A stretch of DNA of 64,000 nt from assembly GCA_011032825.1 (NCBI GenBank), contig JAADJZ010000006.1:1426001-1490000 (forward strand), written 5' to 3'. A program made the translations under genes and the position numbers. A model generated the notes under the pieces. That model was not told the DNA's origin and did no database searches. It saw only the letters and a program-made list of their open reading frames with translations. Source of the DNA: Massariosphaeria phaeospora. Taxonomy: Eukaryota; Ascomycota; Dothideomycetes; Pleosporales. Below, in pieces: positions 54,298-64,000 of the stretch (positions are counted from its first letter, which is position 1; every line of letters begins with the position of its first letter).

Positions 54298-55734
54298 ATG
54301 CCGTCCAAAGGGATAATATGCTACGCCTACATTGCTGTTCCAGGGGTGGAAATCGAGTTTCAAGTGCCCAAAAACTCAATCACTAAACGCGATCAAAACC
54401 AATTCACTGTCGACCATCTCGAGGTCGAATCGAGGAACCTGGGCCACTTCAAGTTCACAGGCCAATTCAAATTCATCGTCCGACGAAACGGCAACGAGCT
54501 TTCGAGCCAATGGGTCGATGTAAACAGCATGACGGGCTCCCTCGAGAACGGCACCATGAAGGACATGGACCAAACACCCAGCACCTTCGTCGACGACCTG
54601 ATCATCGCATACGGTTTCTACGACGCCGGTCCCGGCCACGCCGGCCTCCCCAAACAGCACCAATGCTACGTGACCGTCACGCGCGACTACTCGAACTGGA
54701 TGCGCGACGTCGTGCCCCTGGGCTCGGAGAAAGCCAACAAGCCCTTCAAGCGCATGGTTCTCCCCGCCGCGCACGACATCGGCATGAACAGCATGCACAC
54801 CAGCCAGCAGCTCCTCTCTCACGCCGGCACCGGCCTCATCAAAGAAGTGCTCGGGCACTCGCTGCCCGGCGCCCTCGCCGTTTTCAACAAGGTCGGCGAC
54901 GCCGCCATCAACCACATCGCCCCGGACATCATCCGCGCGCTGGCCCTCACGCAGAAAGACAGCCTCGCCGCTATCCTCAAGCTCGGCGCCCGCTACTTCG
55001 AGTTCCGCCCCGCCAAATGCCACCGCCAGCTGCAGCGCGTGTCGCCGCTGCCCGACACGTGGTACTTCCAGCACGGCGCCATCCCCGGCATGCCGTACGC
55101 GCAGTTCCTCGCCGATATCGTGGCCTTCCTGGCTGCGCAGCGCGATGAGCTGGTCGTGGTGCAGCTGCGCTGGGACGGCGTGCCGGGCGAGTGTCCGCGG
55201 CCCAGCGACGCTGACCTAGCTGCCGTCGTCGACGCCGTGCTGCGCGACTCTGGCGCTGGCGTTGGCTCCGACATCCGCGTCGGCTCCCTCGACGACATGC
55301 TGAGTAAATCCATACAGCAGCTGCGCGCCGAGAACAAGCGCCTGCTGCTTCTCCGCGACGTCGCGCAAGTCTCCAATTACGACGACGTCGCCAACGCGAC
55401 CCTCACCGGCGACTCCATGGTCGCCAAGCTGCACGCCATGAGCAACGAGCCGCCGCGCGGCGGCCACGCCATCACGCTGCTGCAGTGCCAGGCCACCGCG
55501 ACGAATATCCGCGATGTGATTATTGCGAGCGTGCTGGACGCCGATGTGAGCACCAGTCCGATATTGGCGACGAAGGGCGTATGTGATGGGAAGATCTTGC
55601 CGCTGGTGGGCGGGGAGGTCGGGAGGAGGCTGGTGGGTGGGGAGGGCGTGGGCGTGGTGGTGCTGATGAATGATTTTTTTGATGGGGGGACGGCGGATGT
55701 GGGGGTTAGGATGTGTGGGGAGAGGTTGAAGTAG
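54298..55734 (+). CDS. PLC-like phosphodiesterase (PI-PLC X-domain superfamily)
   Basis: A single exon encodes 478 aa. The N-terminal 140 residues look beta-rich (AYIAVPGVEIEFQVP, FKFTGQFKFIVRRNGNE, QCYVTVTRDYSNWM) and may be a separate sandwich domain. The TIM-barrel part begins near 150 with KRMVLPAAHDIGMNSM, holding the first catalytic His (H159) and Asp; then GARYFEFRPAK (R232, E235, R237), DTWYFQHGAI (H259) and ELVVVQLRWDG. These match the X-domain of single-domain PI-PLC-like phosphodiesterases, which cleave phosphatidylinositol-type or related phosphodiesters. No signal peptide is seen, so it is probably intracellular. Many fungal members have no known substrate. Strong GC bias in the middle (55000-55500) is the only oddity. 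Confidence 0.8.
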   Translation: MPSKGIICYAYIAVPGVEIEFQVPKNSITKRDQNQFTVDHLEVESRNLGHFKFTGQFKFIVRRNGNELSSQWVDVNSMTGSLENGTMKDMDQTPSTFVDDLIIAYGFYDAGPGHAGLPKQHQCYVTVTRDYSNWMRDVVPLGSEKANKPFKRMVLPAAHDIGMNSMHTSQQLLSHAGTGLIKEVLGHSLPGALAVFNKVGDAAINHIAPDIIRALALTQKDSLAAILKLGARYFEFRPAKCHRQLQRVSPLPDTWYFQHGAIPGMPYAQFLADIVAFLAAQRDELVVVQLRWDGVPGECPRPSDADLAAVVDAVLRDSGAGVGSDIRVGSLDDMLSKSIQQLRAENKRLLLLRDVAQVSNYDDVANATLTGDSMVAKLHAMSNEPPRGGHAITLLQCQATATNIRDVIIASVLDADVSTSPILATKGVCDGKILPLVGGEVGRRLVGGEGVGVVVLMNDFFDGGTADVGVRMCGERLK

Positions 55735-55977
55735 AGGGGATGTGGCATTGGCGAGGGTTTGAGCAGATGGTGGCAGTGTGGAAGATTTGATTTAGGTTGG
55801 CTTAGCTGAGCTCCGCAGTGTGTTTGTTTTGTCTCATTTGACTGCTGGCGGCGGTGTAATGCGTGCGATATCACTCTTCACGGTTCCAAGGTTGAGACGG
55901 ACAGGATGGGAAATGGATTATAGCAGTTCACATATAACGGTGCACATTCGACTTCAATCACATCCAAGCCGTGCCAT

Positions 55978-58900
55978 CTATGTAACTTCAACCAACCACT
56001 CCGGATCCGCATCCTCATCGTCTGGATCCTCCATCGGCAACGACCCCGCTTCCGAAGGCGACGACGATAGCGGTGATGATGCTTCTCCGTCTAATGCGAG
56101 TATTGCCCCCGTAACAGATGCTTCACCATCCGGTACAGCAGTGGGTTCGCTCATCGAAGGTTCTGGTCTTTGTCCTGTTTCTTCTTGGCCTACGACTAGG
56201 CTTTGTGTATATGTAGCTCCATCATCTTCGTCCTCAGGTTTAGCTTCAAACAAGCGACTACTGCTAGCGTCCGGAATGGGCTCGTCCTCAGGTACGAAGC
56301 CTCCGCCGAGGTTCGCGACATCTTCAGTTGGTATGGCCCGGCCTACTGGATCCGCGTTTCGAGACGATGGGCCGGCGGTTACTGGGGAGGGTCCGCGGAT
56401 GAAGCCTCCACCGTCTTCTTCGTCTTCGTCCTCTTCAGCAAAGAAGCCACCACCATCGAAGTCGTTGCTGCGTCGAGGTCGGAGTTGGTGTTGGGCGAGG
56501 ATGGCGCTGCCGAAGCCGGCTTCTTCAGGCATGAAACCACCGCCGTCGTTATCATCATCAGGCACGAAGCCACCCGCCTCGCCATCGCCGTCTTCATCCG
56601 GCATAAACCCACCACCGACATCATCATGTTGTAGAGACTCTGGCTCATAGCGCCTCGCAACCGGTGCCACTGTATCCGTAGTCTCACGATCATCTGGAAA
56701 GAATCCACCAGCGAACTCCTTCTCCGCCAGCTCTTTATCCTCCCTCGCAATCTCGGCCTGCACATTGACCGCCGGCCCCCGCTCCCCATCAATCTCAATA
56801 GCGTTGACTCTTTGGGCGATGCGCAAACCGAGAAAGAAGCGTCTCCACATACGCAGCGCCTCTGAACTGCGTTGCGAATTCACAGCTTCCTCTTGCGCGT
56901 ACTCCATTGCGTCGAGCACTGCTTCCACAGCCTCGGCGTATTCTTGCGCAACGACAACGCCTTGAACAACCGCGGTGCCGTGGCGGCCTTTGAACGAAAA
57001 GCCGGTGACTGCTTCGGCGAAATCGACACCGACGATACGGGCTGCTTTTGAGGCCAGCTTGTGTCGAATGTGAGTGCCGCCTGAAGGTATCATGGAGGGG
57101 ACATAGATGTCGAGGTTGCCGTACGCGTTGCGTGGAACGCGACCCCGGGTGACAGGAGGCGGTACGTAAATCTCGGTTTGGAATGGTGCGTAGAGTCCCG
57201 CACCAACCTCTTCCTGTTGATCGTCTTCATTCATGTCAGGAGGAACAGAGAGACGGCGGCCTTTTTTGGGTTTGGCATGTTTCAGAGGCTGTTCTTTGCC
57301 TTTGACATCCTGCCCGAGGCGGTACCACTTGTCAGCACTTCGAACCATGTGAACATCGCTACGGCGATAGATTGGTTCCATTTTTGGGTTCATTGAAGTG
57401 CCGACGTTTACTTTGCCGACTTGGTTGCGGGGGTGGATGACTTCATTGTGCCTTAGATGCCGTTCAAGCACATAGATCGGATGTCCTTTGAAGTCTTGAA
57501 CGTTCTTCGGCACGCCTTCAGCGCCCTCTTTCCGCGCGAGTGCGGCATCTTCGACTTGGTCGCGGTCAAGTACTGTTGGTCGCTTGAAAAATTTCAGTGC
57601 TCCTTTCCACCACTTATCTCCGTTCGGAGTCGTCTCTACTCTGAACTTTCGAGTTTTTGCGTTGTATGCTTTCGCATATCGTCGTGTGACATCTTTGGCG
57701 ACGTAATCGTCTTCGAAAGCCACAGCATAAACGAGGCTGTTACTGGAAAAACTGAGCGGTGGTTCGAGCTTTTCCGGAGCATTGACGGTAAAAGTTGCAA
57801 GGGGATCTATAGGAACCCATTTCTGCTGGGAGGCATTGAATGCTTCCACCCAATACACTGGATATGGAGACTGGTATTTCTTCCTCGCCTTGGGAGCAAC
57901 ACCAGCGTTCAATACCGGATGTCTTTCGCCGAGCACTTTCTCAAGGCGTGACAAGGGTTTCGAACGAGACGATGTGGAAGATTTCGGCTTGGGGGACTTG
58001 CCGTTGTTATACGGGTCCAAGACAATTGTGTTCTTCCCCACAGTCGGCTTCTCAGGTGTTGAAGGCTGAGCAGCAGAAGCGAAAGGTAAACATTGTAGAG
58101 AGCATACCAACCGGGCCTCGACACCAATGGCGCGAAGCAGAGCACTGAATAGCTGCGCACCTAGGTCCTGCGAGCCGTGAAGCGAGGATGCAGCCTTGCG
58201 GAAATCATCTCTATCAATGGGGGTGTCGAGTTCGTCAAAATCAGATAATGGTCTGACGTCGGCATCTGCATCTGCCCATCGAGGCTTGTACATGCCACGA
58301 GCAGTCACAGAAAACCGTTTAGACCAAAATACCTTCAGCTCATTCATGCCATCAATGAAGCGCTTCGATGCTTGAAATTGCGTATACTCGGGATTTGGAA
58401 CAAGGTTGGCAAGGGCTTTGGGTGGGGGGAGTTTTCGTAGGATACCTTGAACCTTCCAGTCGTTGCACCAGGCATTCCTCCGATGGACGTGATACAGGAG
58501 ACATAGAATATGCATTTTGTGCATATCAAGTCTCCGTTTCTTGTCGACCGATGTTATAGCCCGCCTGCGCACTTGCCTCTTGTTCTTCTTCTCGCCACCA
58601 CCACCACCATCGCCACCTATCGTTATTGAGATGTCGCCAATGTCTGGTACCGCATCGCCAGCACCGTCTTGATGCTCGGAATCACTCCCGTCCCCGAGCG
58701 CATCCTCCCACTCCATATCGCTGTCATCAGACTCGTCAGAGTCGATGATCGTCTGCCGTGTACGACTGCTAGTAGAGTCTTCATGATGCAGTTGGGGAGG
58801 CAGGGCACCCGCCGCCTGAGGGGCATCTAAGGGATGTGCGCGGACCTGAGGATGGATTGGAGGATGCGCAGGCTTTTCAGCAAACACGGCGGGGCTACTG

Positions 58901-59115
58901 TCTCTTCGGCCAGTGGACCGCGCGGTCTTCCGTTTCTTCAGCAGCTTGCGATCTTCGTCCGGGCCGGCAGCTTTTGAGGCTTGTTCTTCGTAAAGCAAGT
59001 CGTGGAAGACGTCTGGTACTGGTGAATCGTCCTGCGACACCTTTCCGCGTCGTGTGGAACGTCGAGGAGCGCTTTCCCCCGCTGACTTGCGCAGTCTTGC
59101 AGTTCCACCGGCCAT
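55978..59115 (-). CDS. RAD4: Nucleotide excision repair protein Rad4/XPC
   Basis: A single exon encodes 1045 aa from the ATG at 59115 (MAGGTARLRKSAGESAPRRS); the frame extends upstream without another ATG. Rad4/XPC, with Rad23 and centrin, recognises helix-distorting DNA lesions and recruits TFIIH in the nucleus. The transglutaminase-homology domain is around LFSALLRAIGVEARLVCSLQ and PYPVYWVEAFNASQQKWVPI. The beta-hairpin domains follow: BHD1/2 around HPIYVLERHLRHNEVIHPRN and VHMVRSADKWYRLGQDVK, and BHD3 around NLDIYVPSMIPSGGTHIRHK and FAEAVTGFSFKGRHGTAVV. The C-terminal 200 residues are acidic and hold about seven GGxF-type motifs (GGFFPDD, GGGFMPDED, GGFVPDDD and similar). It is divergent from the copper ATPase across 1.15 kb. 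Confidence 0.94.
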   Translation of the reverse strand: MAGGTARLRKSAGESAPRRSTRRGKVSQDDSPVPDVFHDLLYEEQASKAAGPDEDRKLLKKRKTARSTGRRDSSPAVFAEKPAHPPIHPQVRAHPLDAPQAAGALPPQLHHEDSTSSRTRQTIIDSDESDDSDMEWEDALGDGSDSEHQDGAGDAVPDIGDISITIGGDGGGGGEKKNKRQVRRRAITSVDKKRRLDMHKMHILCLLYHVHRRNAWCNDWKVQGILRKLPPPKALANLVPNPEYTQFQASKRFIDGMNELKVFWSKRFSVTARGMYKPRWADADADVRPLSDFDELDTPIDRDDFRKAASSLHGSQDLGAQLFSALLRAIGVEARLVCSLQCLPFASAAQPSTPEKPTVGKNTIVLDPYNNGKSPKPKSSTSSRSKPLSRLEKVLGERHPVLNAGVAPKARKKYQSPYPVYWVEAFNASQQKWVPIDPLATFTVNAPEKLEPPLSFSSNSLVYAVAFEDDYVAKDVTRRYAKAYNAKTRKFRVETTPNGDKWWKGALKFFKRPTVLDRDQVEDAALARKEGAEGVPKNVQDFKGHPIYVLERHLRHNEVIHPRNQVGKVNVGTSMNPKMEPIYRRSDVHMVRSADKWYRLGQDVKGKEQPLKHAKPKKGRRLSVPPDMNEDDQQEEVGAGLYAPFQTEIYVPPPVTRGRVPRNAYGNLDIYVPSMIPSGGTHIRHKLASKAARIVGVDFAEAVTGFSFKGRHGTAVVQGVVVAQEYAEAVEAVLDAMEYAQEEAVNSQRSSEALRMWRRFFLGLRIAQRVNAIEIDGERGPAVNVQAEIAREDKELAEKEFAGGFFPDDRETTDTVAPVARRYEPESLQHDDVGGGFMPDEDGDGEAGGFVPDDDNDGGGFMPEEAGFGSAILAQHQLRPRRSNDFDGGGFFAEEDEDEEDGGGFIRGPSPVTAGPSSRNADPVGRAIPTEDVANLGGGFVPEDEPIPDASSSRLFEAKPEDEDDGATYTQSLVVGQEETGQRPEPSMSEPTAVPDGEASVTGAILALDGEASSPLSSSPSEAGSLPMEDPDDEDADPEWLVEVT

Positions 59116-60265
59116 CTCGACGCTTGCGACCGCGGTATGCGAGGTGGGGAGCAACAACCCAACGGCGTTAGGTAAACGGGCGCATGGAGTTGCAGCTCAG
59201 AAAGCCGACCATGGCAAGGCAATTCCAAATGGCCAAAAGCGAGCGGGGAATTTCGCGGATGGGGTTACCGGTTGTTGCCTCGCTTTGGCTTGCGAGAAGG
59301 TGACAAAGCGATGACGCATCCATTTCACGCCATCACGTGTCGCGCTAGGCACCTCGTAAACGCCACTGTTGCCTCCACCTTCATCCAGTCGTCCAGTCGT
59401 CCCATCGCCCACAAACGGCGATTGTGTCCTGGAGCAATCCAACTTGGAGGTCGCCGCACTTCCAGGCCGGTTTCTCTGCAGATGTCATGTCTGTCATGCA
59501 CCGTCGAGCCCTTGACCACATGCTATCCGTAAGGCGTCGATGTGCAGATGTATCGTTTACCGGTTCCCGACACCAATCGTGTGGAGGGTTCTAGGTACGC
59601 TCTAGACCAATGGCATGCCGTAAAATGGCCTTGATATCCATGCTATGAGGTACAGTTGTCGCCGCTACCCTCAAAGAAAACAAAGGAAGCTCGTCGCAGA
59701 AGCATGCGATACCCGTGGATCTATCTTCAGGGAACGCTAATACTGGTTAGAAGTAATGGGCTAGTTCTGGCGGTGGCCGAAACTCATCTTCGCCCTACGT
59801 ATTCGCTTTCTCAACCAAGGCACTCTTAGTAGCGCTTGGATTGGGTAGTGTCTAATCGGGGGCAAACACTTTGACGGATATAAACTCTACTCGAGACTCG
59901 TGTTACACAGTAGCAACTGCTCCCGACGCTCATACTGTTACACCCGCCGGGTACGCGTCCTAGATGGTGGTTTCGAAGGACATCATGGTACGTCGCATTT
60001 TTGACGGTTTGCCGGGCCTTCGGTTTCTGTCAGCGGTTTGGCTCGTTGTAGCATGCAGTTGGGCGGTTGGGCTCATGTTGTGGCGAAAACGGACAGTGGC
60101 AATCAGTCGCCGTTGCTGTGACTGTCAACATTGGAATTGTGTCCACTGTATTACGGGGTACTCAGTCTTCTTCAGGTTGCACTCTTTTCTATATAACAAC
60201 AGTCCCTTCATGAGATATGGCTTCTAAGATCGGTATTCGATTTGCCTTGTGTCTAAGTTATCGCC
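59116..60265. promoter_or_regulatory. Divergent intergenic region, RAD4 / copper ATPase
   Basis: 1150 bp between the two ATGs, with no recognised gene. A frame at 59964-60227 (87 codons) contains a hydrophobic stretch but no family resemblance. Copper- or damage-response elements cannot be assigned by eye. Confidence 0.45.
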
Positions 60266-63200
60266 ATGGCGGGACACGCCTACCGTGCACCAAGAGGTGG
60301 CTTTCGCAGCAGCCCAGAAGAGAAGGAGCCACCGAACCTCCTAGACGAGGAAGAAGACCTACTTCTCCGGGCATGTCTGGGTTACACAACAACGCCATCA
60401 CCACCACCCATCTCTATTGCAACATCCAATAGCACGGCCACATTCGGGACGCAAGAGCTCTTTGTGAACGCTCGCGAGAAGCCCTTCTCAGCATCTCCAG
60501 GCTCCAGCTCCGAAACAACCACTGCAAATCCAGGCGATCACCCAGCATCCGGACGGGGCAGCTGTACGTCGACGCAGCATTCGACACACCAAATGCCCAC
60601 CGACGACCATCTAGATCACCATGGCTGTGAGAATATCGAACAACACTCTCACGGTGATTCTAGTCCTCCGAGCCACTCCCATTCCTCGCTCACATGTTGC
60701 TCAACCGCTCCAATCCTACGCGAGGACGGGACAATACGACCACAAGATTGTTCCAAAGACCACAGTGATACGGCGCGCCAGCCAACAACCTTCGAGCGTG
60801 TTGTCCTCACTATTGACGGACTGAAATGCGGATGCTGCGAGGGTGGTGTTTCTCGAGCCGTTGGGAACATCACGGAAATCAAAAACCACCAAGTGAACGT
60901 CGTACTTGCGAGAGTCGAATTCGATCTAGACACAAGTCGGCTATCTGTTGCCGATGTCATTACGAAGCTTAATGGCGCGACGGGCTATACTTTCGAGGAG
61001 CATACACAACCAGAGGGCCAGATATTGGAGCTTCTTGTGAGCGATCCTGTGGAACTCTACCGCGCCGGCCGGCCGTATGGTGTCACTCTACTCGATACTG
61101 GGCCCAAAAAAACCTGGAGTCCTGCTAGGCTTCTCAGCGGGCGTAACAGCACCATGCCGTCGGAAGCTAGTGCACTCGACCAGCCCGCTTCTAAATCCAG
61201 TAAGGGTAACCACAAAACCAACGGCACTTCACTCTATGCGCAAACCGTTAGAGTGCACTACGACGCAACACAGATCGGTGCCCGGGACGTTTTCGAATAC
61301 TACCAGCAACTCGCTCCCAACCAAAATCTGCAACTCGCTCCTCCAGCAGCACACCAAAGTCTTGCCATCGGCGCTAAACAGACCAAAAAGGCATGCATCG
61401 TGTTTCTGATGACCCTCGCTTTGACGATCCCGGTTCTCGTTTTGGCATGGGCCCCAATCAATCATGAAAAGATGGCGTATGCCTATGCATCGTTGGCCCT
61501 CGCCAGCATTGTTCAGATTATCGCCACTAAAGAGTTCGTACCAGGAGCACTACGAGCACTGTTCCATTCTGGGCTATTCGAAATGGATTTTCTGATTGCG
61601 CTTAGCACAACAACAGCCTACGTGTTTAGCGTTGTGTCTTTCGTATTCCTGCTTCACAAACAACCACTCGAGACTGGTTCTTTCTTCGAAACCTCTACCC
61701 TCCTGGTGACCCTAATTTTCTTAGGTCGCGTAGTGAGTGAGTTTGCGCGCCTCAGGGCCGCGAAATCAGTTTCATTCCGGTCACTCCAAGCGGAAGATGT
61801 TCTTCTCATTTTGACCAAGCCCCAAACTGGGCCGTTTGGAGAGACTCACAAGATTGACGTTCGACTGCTACAGTATGGCGACAGCTTTAAGGTCCCACCA
61901 CATACCAGGATAGTCACTGATGGGAAAGTCACCTATGGCGGTTCGGAGGTGGACGAATCTATGATCACAGGGGAATCGGTTCCGGTAGCAAAGGGTCTTG
62001 GCCATAAGGTCTTCGCAGGTACAACAAACGGAAGTGGCCAGCTCATAGTGGCGCTGACGGCTCTGCCCCACGAGAACTCTATCAGCAAGATTGCAATGAT
62101 GGTCGAGAACGCAGAACTCACGAAGCCAAAGGCCCAGGCACTTGCAGATCGCGTCGCTGGATGGTTCGTTCCAGCTATCGCAGCGATTAGCCTCGCGGTG
62201 TTCCTGATCTGGATGTTGGTGGATCACTACCATAGTCATCGACTGTGGCGCAAGGCAGTGGTCAGAGCCATCACGTATGCCATCGCTACACTCGTAGTGT
62301 CGTGTCCATGTGCAATTGGCCTCGCAGTCCCCATGGTCGTTCTGATTGCAGGTGGCGTGTCTGCACGATTTGGAATCATATTTCGAGACCCGCAGAAACT
62401 CGAAGTAGCTCGCAGCGTTACAGATCTTGTCTTTGACAAAACAGGCACCCTTACAACTGGAAATTTGACAGTCGTTGAAGGACAGTTCCACGGAAGTTAC
62501 CCGAATCAAGTCAAGAGCATGCTCTTCGGTTTGCTAGAAGACGTCAAACACCCCGTTGCGGCCGCAGTCTTGAAATGGTTACAGAACGAATCGTCTCGGG
62601 CGTCGGCTCCAATCCGGCCGACAAAAATGGTCGACATCACTAGCATCCCTGGCGAAGGAGTCATGGGGATATGCAAGGAAAGTAGACTCGAAGTTCGTGC
62701 CGGCAATCCTCAATGGCTCGGTGTCACGATCTTGGAGTCGAATCACACTCTCCTTTGTGTCACGGTCTCTGGCGTGTTGAGTGCTACATTCCGACTGGAA
62801 GATCAGTCACGACGCAATGCAGAAAACGTGGTGAAGCTTTTGGGTGATCGAGGTCTGACTGTCCACATGATCAGTGGTGATAGCGAGGGCGCTGTCAAGA
62901 ACATGGCATATGCGCTCAACATTTCCAAGGTTCACACACGGTCGCGTCTGAAACCTAAAGACAAGCAGAGATATATCCGGGACCTTCAAGTCAATGGTGC
63001 AGTGGTCATGTTCGTCGGCGATGGCACGAACGACTCGGTCGCGCTGAAGCAAGCTGATGTCGGCGTACATGTGAACCACGGATCCGATGTTGCGAAGAGT
63101 GCTTCGGATGTTGTCCTGATGACAACTCGGCTGCACGACATCTTAGTGTTGATAGACATATCAAAAGCCGCATACAGGAGAATCGTGCTCAATTTCGCCT

Positions 63201-63394
63201 GGTCGGCCATATACAATGTCCTAGCAATCCTCCTGGCGGCCGGTGCTTTTGTCAAGATCAGGATTGAACCAGCATGGGCAGGGTTGGGAGAGCTGGTGAG
63301 CGTACTTCCGGTTGTCCTCATTGCGTTCCAGATGAGATGGAGAAACTACGGCCGGGAATACAGGGCGATGGAGTACGATGCTAAGAGCGAGTAG
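60266..63394 (+). CDS. Copper(I)-transporting P1B-type ATPase
   Basis: A single exon encodes 1042 aa; the start is in strong GCCATGGCG context. P1B-1 ATPases pump Cu(I) out of the cytosol, here either across the plasma membrane for detoxification or into the secretory pathway. The N-terminus is His and Cys-rich (HDHHGCEN-like segments, C144/C145 in LTCCSTAP). One heavy-metal-binding domain is at about 177-245 with C188 and C191 in GLKCGCCEGG; a second HMA-like fold (325-350, VRVHYDATQIGARDVF) lacks the Cys pair. Then come paired N-terminal membrane helices from about 375, the actuator TGES (568-571), the metal-binding CPC (680-682), the phosphorylated D724 in DKTGTLT, the HP motif (762-763) and GDGTND (918-923). 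Cys-rich N-termini recall the Aspergillus CrpA detoxification pump more than Ccc2; this is inference. Confidence 0.93.
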   Translation: MAGHAYRAPRGGFRSSPEEKEPPNLLDEEEDLLLRACLGYTTTPSPPPISIATSNSTATFGTQELFVNAREKPFSASPGSSSETTTANPGDHPASGRGSCTSTQHSTHQMPTDDHLDHHGCENIEQHSHGDSSPPSHSHSSLTCCSTAPILREDGTIRPQDCSKDHSDTARQPTTFERVVLTIDGLKCGCCEGGVSRAVGNITEIKNHQVNVVLARVEFDLDTSRLSVADVITKLNGATGYTFEEHTQPEGQILELLVSDPVELYRAGRPYGVTLLDTGPKKTWSPARLLSGRNSTMPSEASALDQPASKSSKGNHKTNGTSLYAQTVRVHYDATQIGARDVFEYYQQLAPNQNLQLAPPAAHQSLAIGAKQTKKACIVFLMTLALTIPVLVLAWAPINHEKMAYAYASLALASIVQIIATKEFVPGALRALFHSGLFEMDFLIALSTTTAYVFSVVSFVFLLHKQPLETGSFFETSTLLVTLIFLGRVVSEFARLRAAKSVSFRSLQAEDVLLILTKPQTGPFGETHKIDVRLLQYGDSFKVPPHTRIVTDGKVTYGGSEVDESMITGESVPVAKGLGHKVFAGTTNGSGQLIVALTALPHENSISKIAMMVENAELTKPKAQALADRVAGWFVPAIAAISLAVFLIWMLVDHYHSHRLWRKAVVRAITYAIATLVVSCPCAIGLAVPMVVLIAGGVSARFGIIFRDPQKLEVARSVTDLVFDKTGTLTTGNLTVVEGQFHGSYPNQVKSMLFGLLEDVKHPVAAAVLKWLQNESSRASAPIRPTKMVDITSIPGEGVMGICKESRLEVRAGNPQWLGVTILESNHTLLCVTVSGVLSATFRLEDQSRRNAENVVKLLGDRGLTVHMISGDSEGAVKNMAYALNISKVHTRSRLKPKDKQRYIRDLQVNGAVVMFVGDGTNDSVALKQADVGVHVNHGSDVAKSASDVVLMTTRLHDILVLIDISKAAYRRIVLNFAWSAIYNVLAILLAAGAFVKIRIEPAWAGLGELVSVLPVVLIAFQMRWRNYGREYRAMEYDAKSE

Positions 63395-64000
63395 GTGCGG
63401 TGGATGGTGATAGGAAGTTTTTCGCGGTATTCCTTTTCTATAACCCTCGACTGTCGATGAAGAACGTCTTTCGCATATCTGCATTTGGGCGTTCTAAGGC
63501 TGTAAGGGTCATTGATAGCATATGATTTTGGCATTTTTAAAGGGTTGTCTTCGGGACCTCGGGGGGCTGGGAGGAGATGGGTGTTCGGGAAAGAGAAGAA
63601 CAGTGGTTCTTCATTTACATACGGGTTAGGATAGTTGTCCTTCGATATATATAATTTTCCCTTTATCGTACTTGCAGCCTGCTTGTTGGAGCTCGAGTGT
63701 TGACGTCGCGCCTTACCGGGAATTCTCTGTCGCGCGCTTTAATAATGGGCTGGGGAATCCTTTGCAGGTTCCAGCGGGATATAGAAATATTCAGTTTTGA
63801 GAATCGAAGTTAATCAACCTCGTGTCGGTTGGTGAACGGTACTCAACCCTTGTCTCATCCAATTAGGCAGCGATGACGCACTGACCCACCTAAAACGCGC
63901 TAATTCCCCTCAACGCGTCTACCTAGGTACTCTACTCCAGGGCTGTCTGCCGTCACTTCCCAGACTAGAATACCACGATGACCCCCCGAACGCGCACAAG
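63395..64000. other. 3' flank of the copper ATPase gene
   Basis: No gene recognised to the end of the window. A short minus-strand frame (63221-63484) is a shadow overlapping the ATPase. Confidence 0.5.

Overview
This is nuclear DNA of a filamentous ascomycete (Pezizomycotina; my impression is Dothideomycetes, but the window cannot settle the class). The evidence is short GT-AG introns, mostly 49-95 bp, with CTAAY-like branch sites; Zn2Cys6 transcription factors; an RVT-type reverse-transcriptase-related gene; Rsm1, Rad4 and RSC9-like orthologues; and eukaryotic genes spaced every 2-4 kb on both strands. I recognise no prokaryotic operon, CRISPR array, rRNA, tRNA or autonomous transposon.

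Layout. 1-7.2 kb: 3' end of an RSC9-like chromatin-remodelling subunit, a 13-nt tandem array, a minisatellite with a GC-rich hairpin core, a reverse-transcriptase-related (RVT-like) gene whose catalytic aspartates look lost, and an unknown coiled-coil gene. 7.9-13.2 kb: mitochondrial release factor 1, a gamma-glutamyltransferase-family enzyme, and a beta-carbonic anhydrase. 13.2-20.8 kb: mostly non-coding and rich in simple repeats, around one dsRBD-like gene. 20.8-24.6 kb: Dabb-domain protein with a 620-bp intron, farnesyltransferase beta subunit, and a small cupin. 24.6-29.7 kb: gene desert, then a large Zn2Cys6 regulator. 34.6-41.8 kb: aldo-keto reductase, tetra-ubiquitin, 2H phosphoesterase, COQ5, and a RING E3. 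42.2-45.9 kb: a decayed island with a broken nucleotide-sugar epimerase pseudogene next to a transcription factor whose zinc cluster has lost most cysteines. 46.6-63.4 kb: gene-dense block with a large F-box/Cys-rich protein, a Hal2/Met22 nucleotidase, Rsm1, a PLC-like phosphodiesterase, Rad4/XPC, and a Cu(I) P-type ATPase.

Most genes are unrelated housekeeping functions: mitochondrial translation and ubiquinone synthesis, protein prenylation, ubiquitin, nucleotide excision repair, mRNA export, sulfur-nucleotide salvage and copper export. No biosynthetic gene cluster is evident. Several neighbours share short divergent promoters (RF1/GGT, COQ5/RING, HAL2/Rsm1, RAD4/Cu-ATPase).

Most interesting are the RVT-like gene with altered active site, the hairpin minisatellite beside it, the decaying 42-46 kb island, and a run of genes whose first coding exon is only 16-29 nt. 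Exon boundaries were inferred by eye from splice signals, reading-frame continuity and family conservation; they have not been tested against transcripts or databases.
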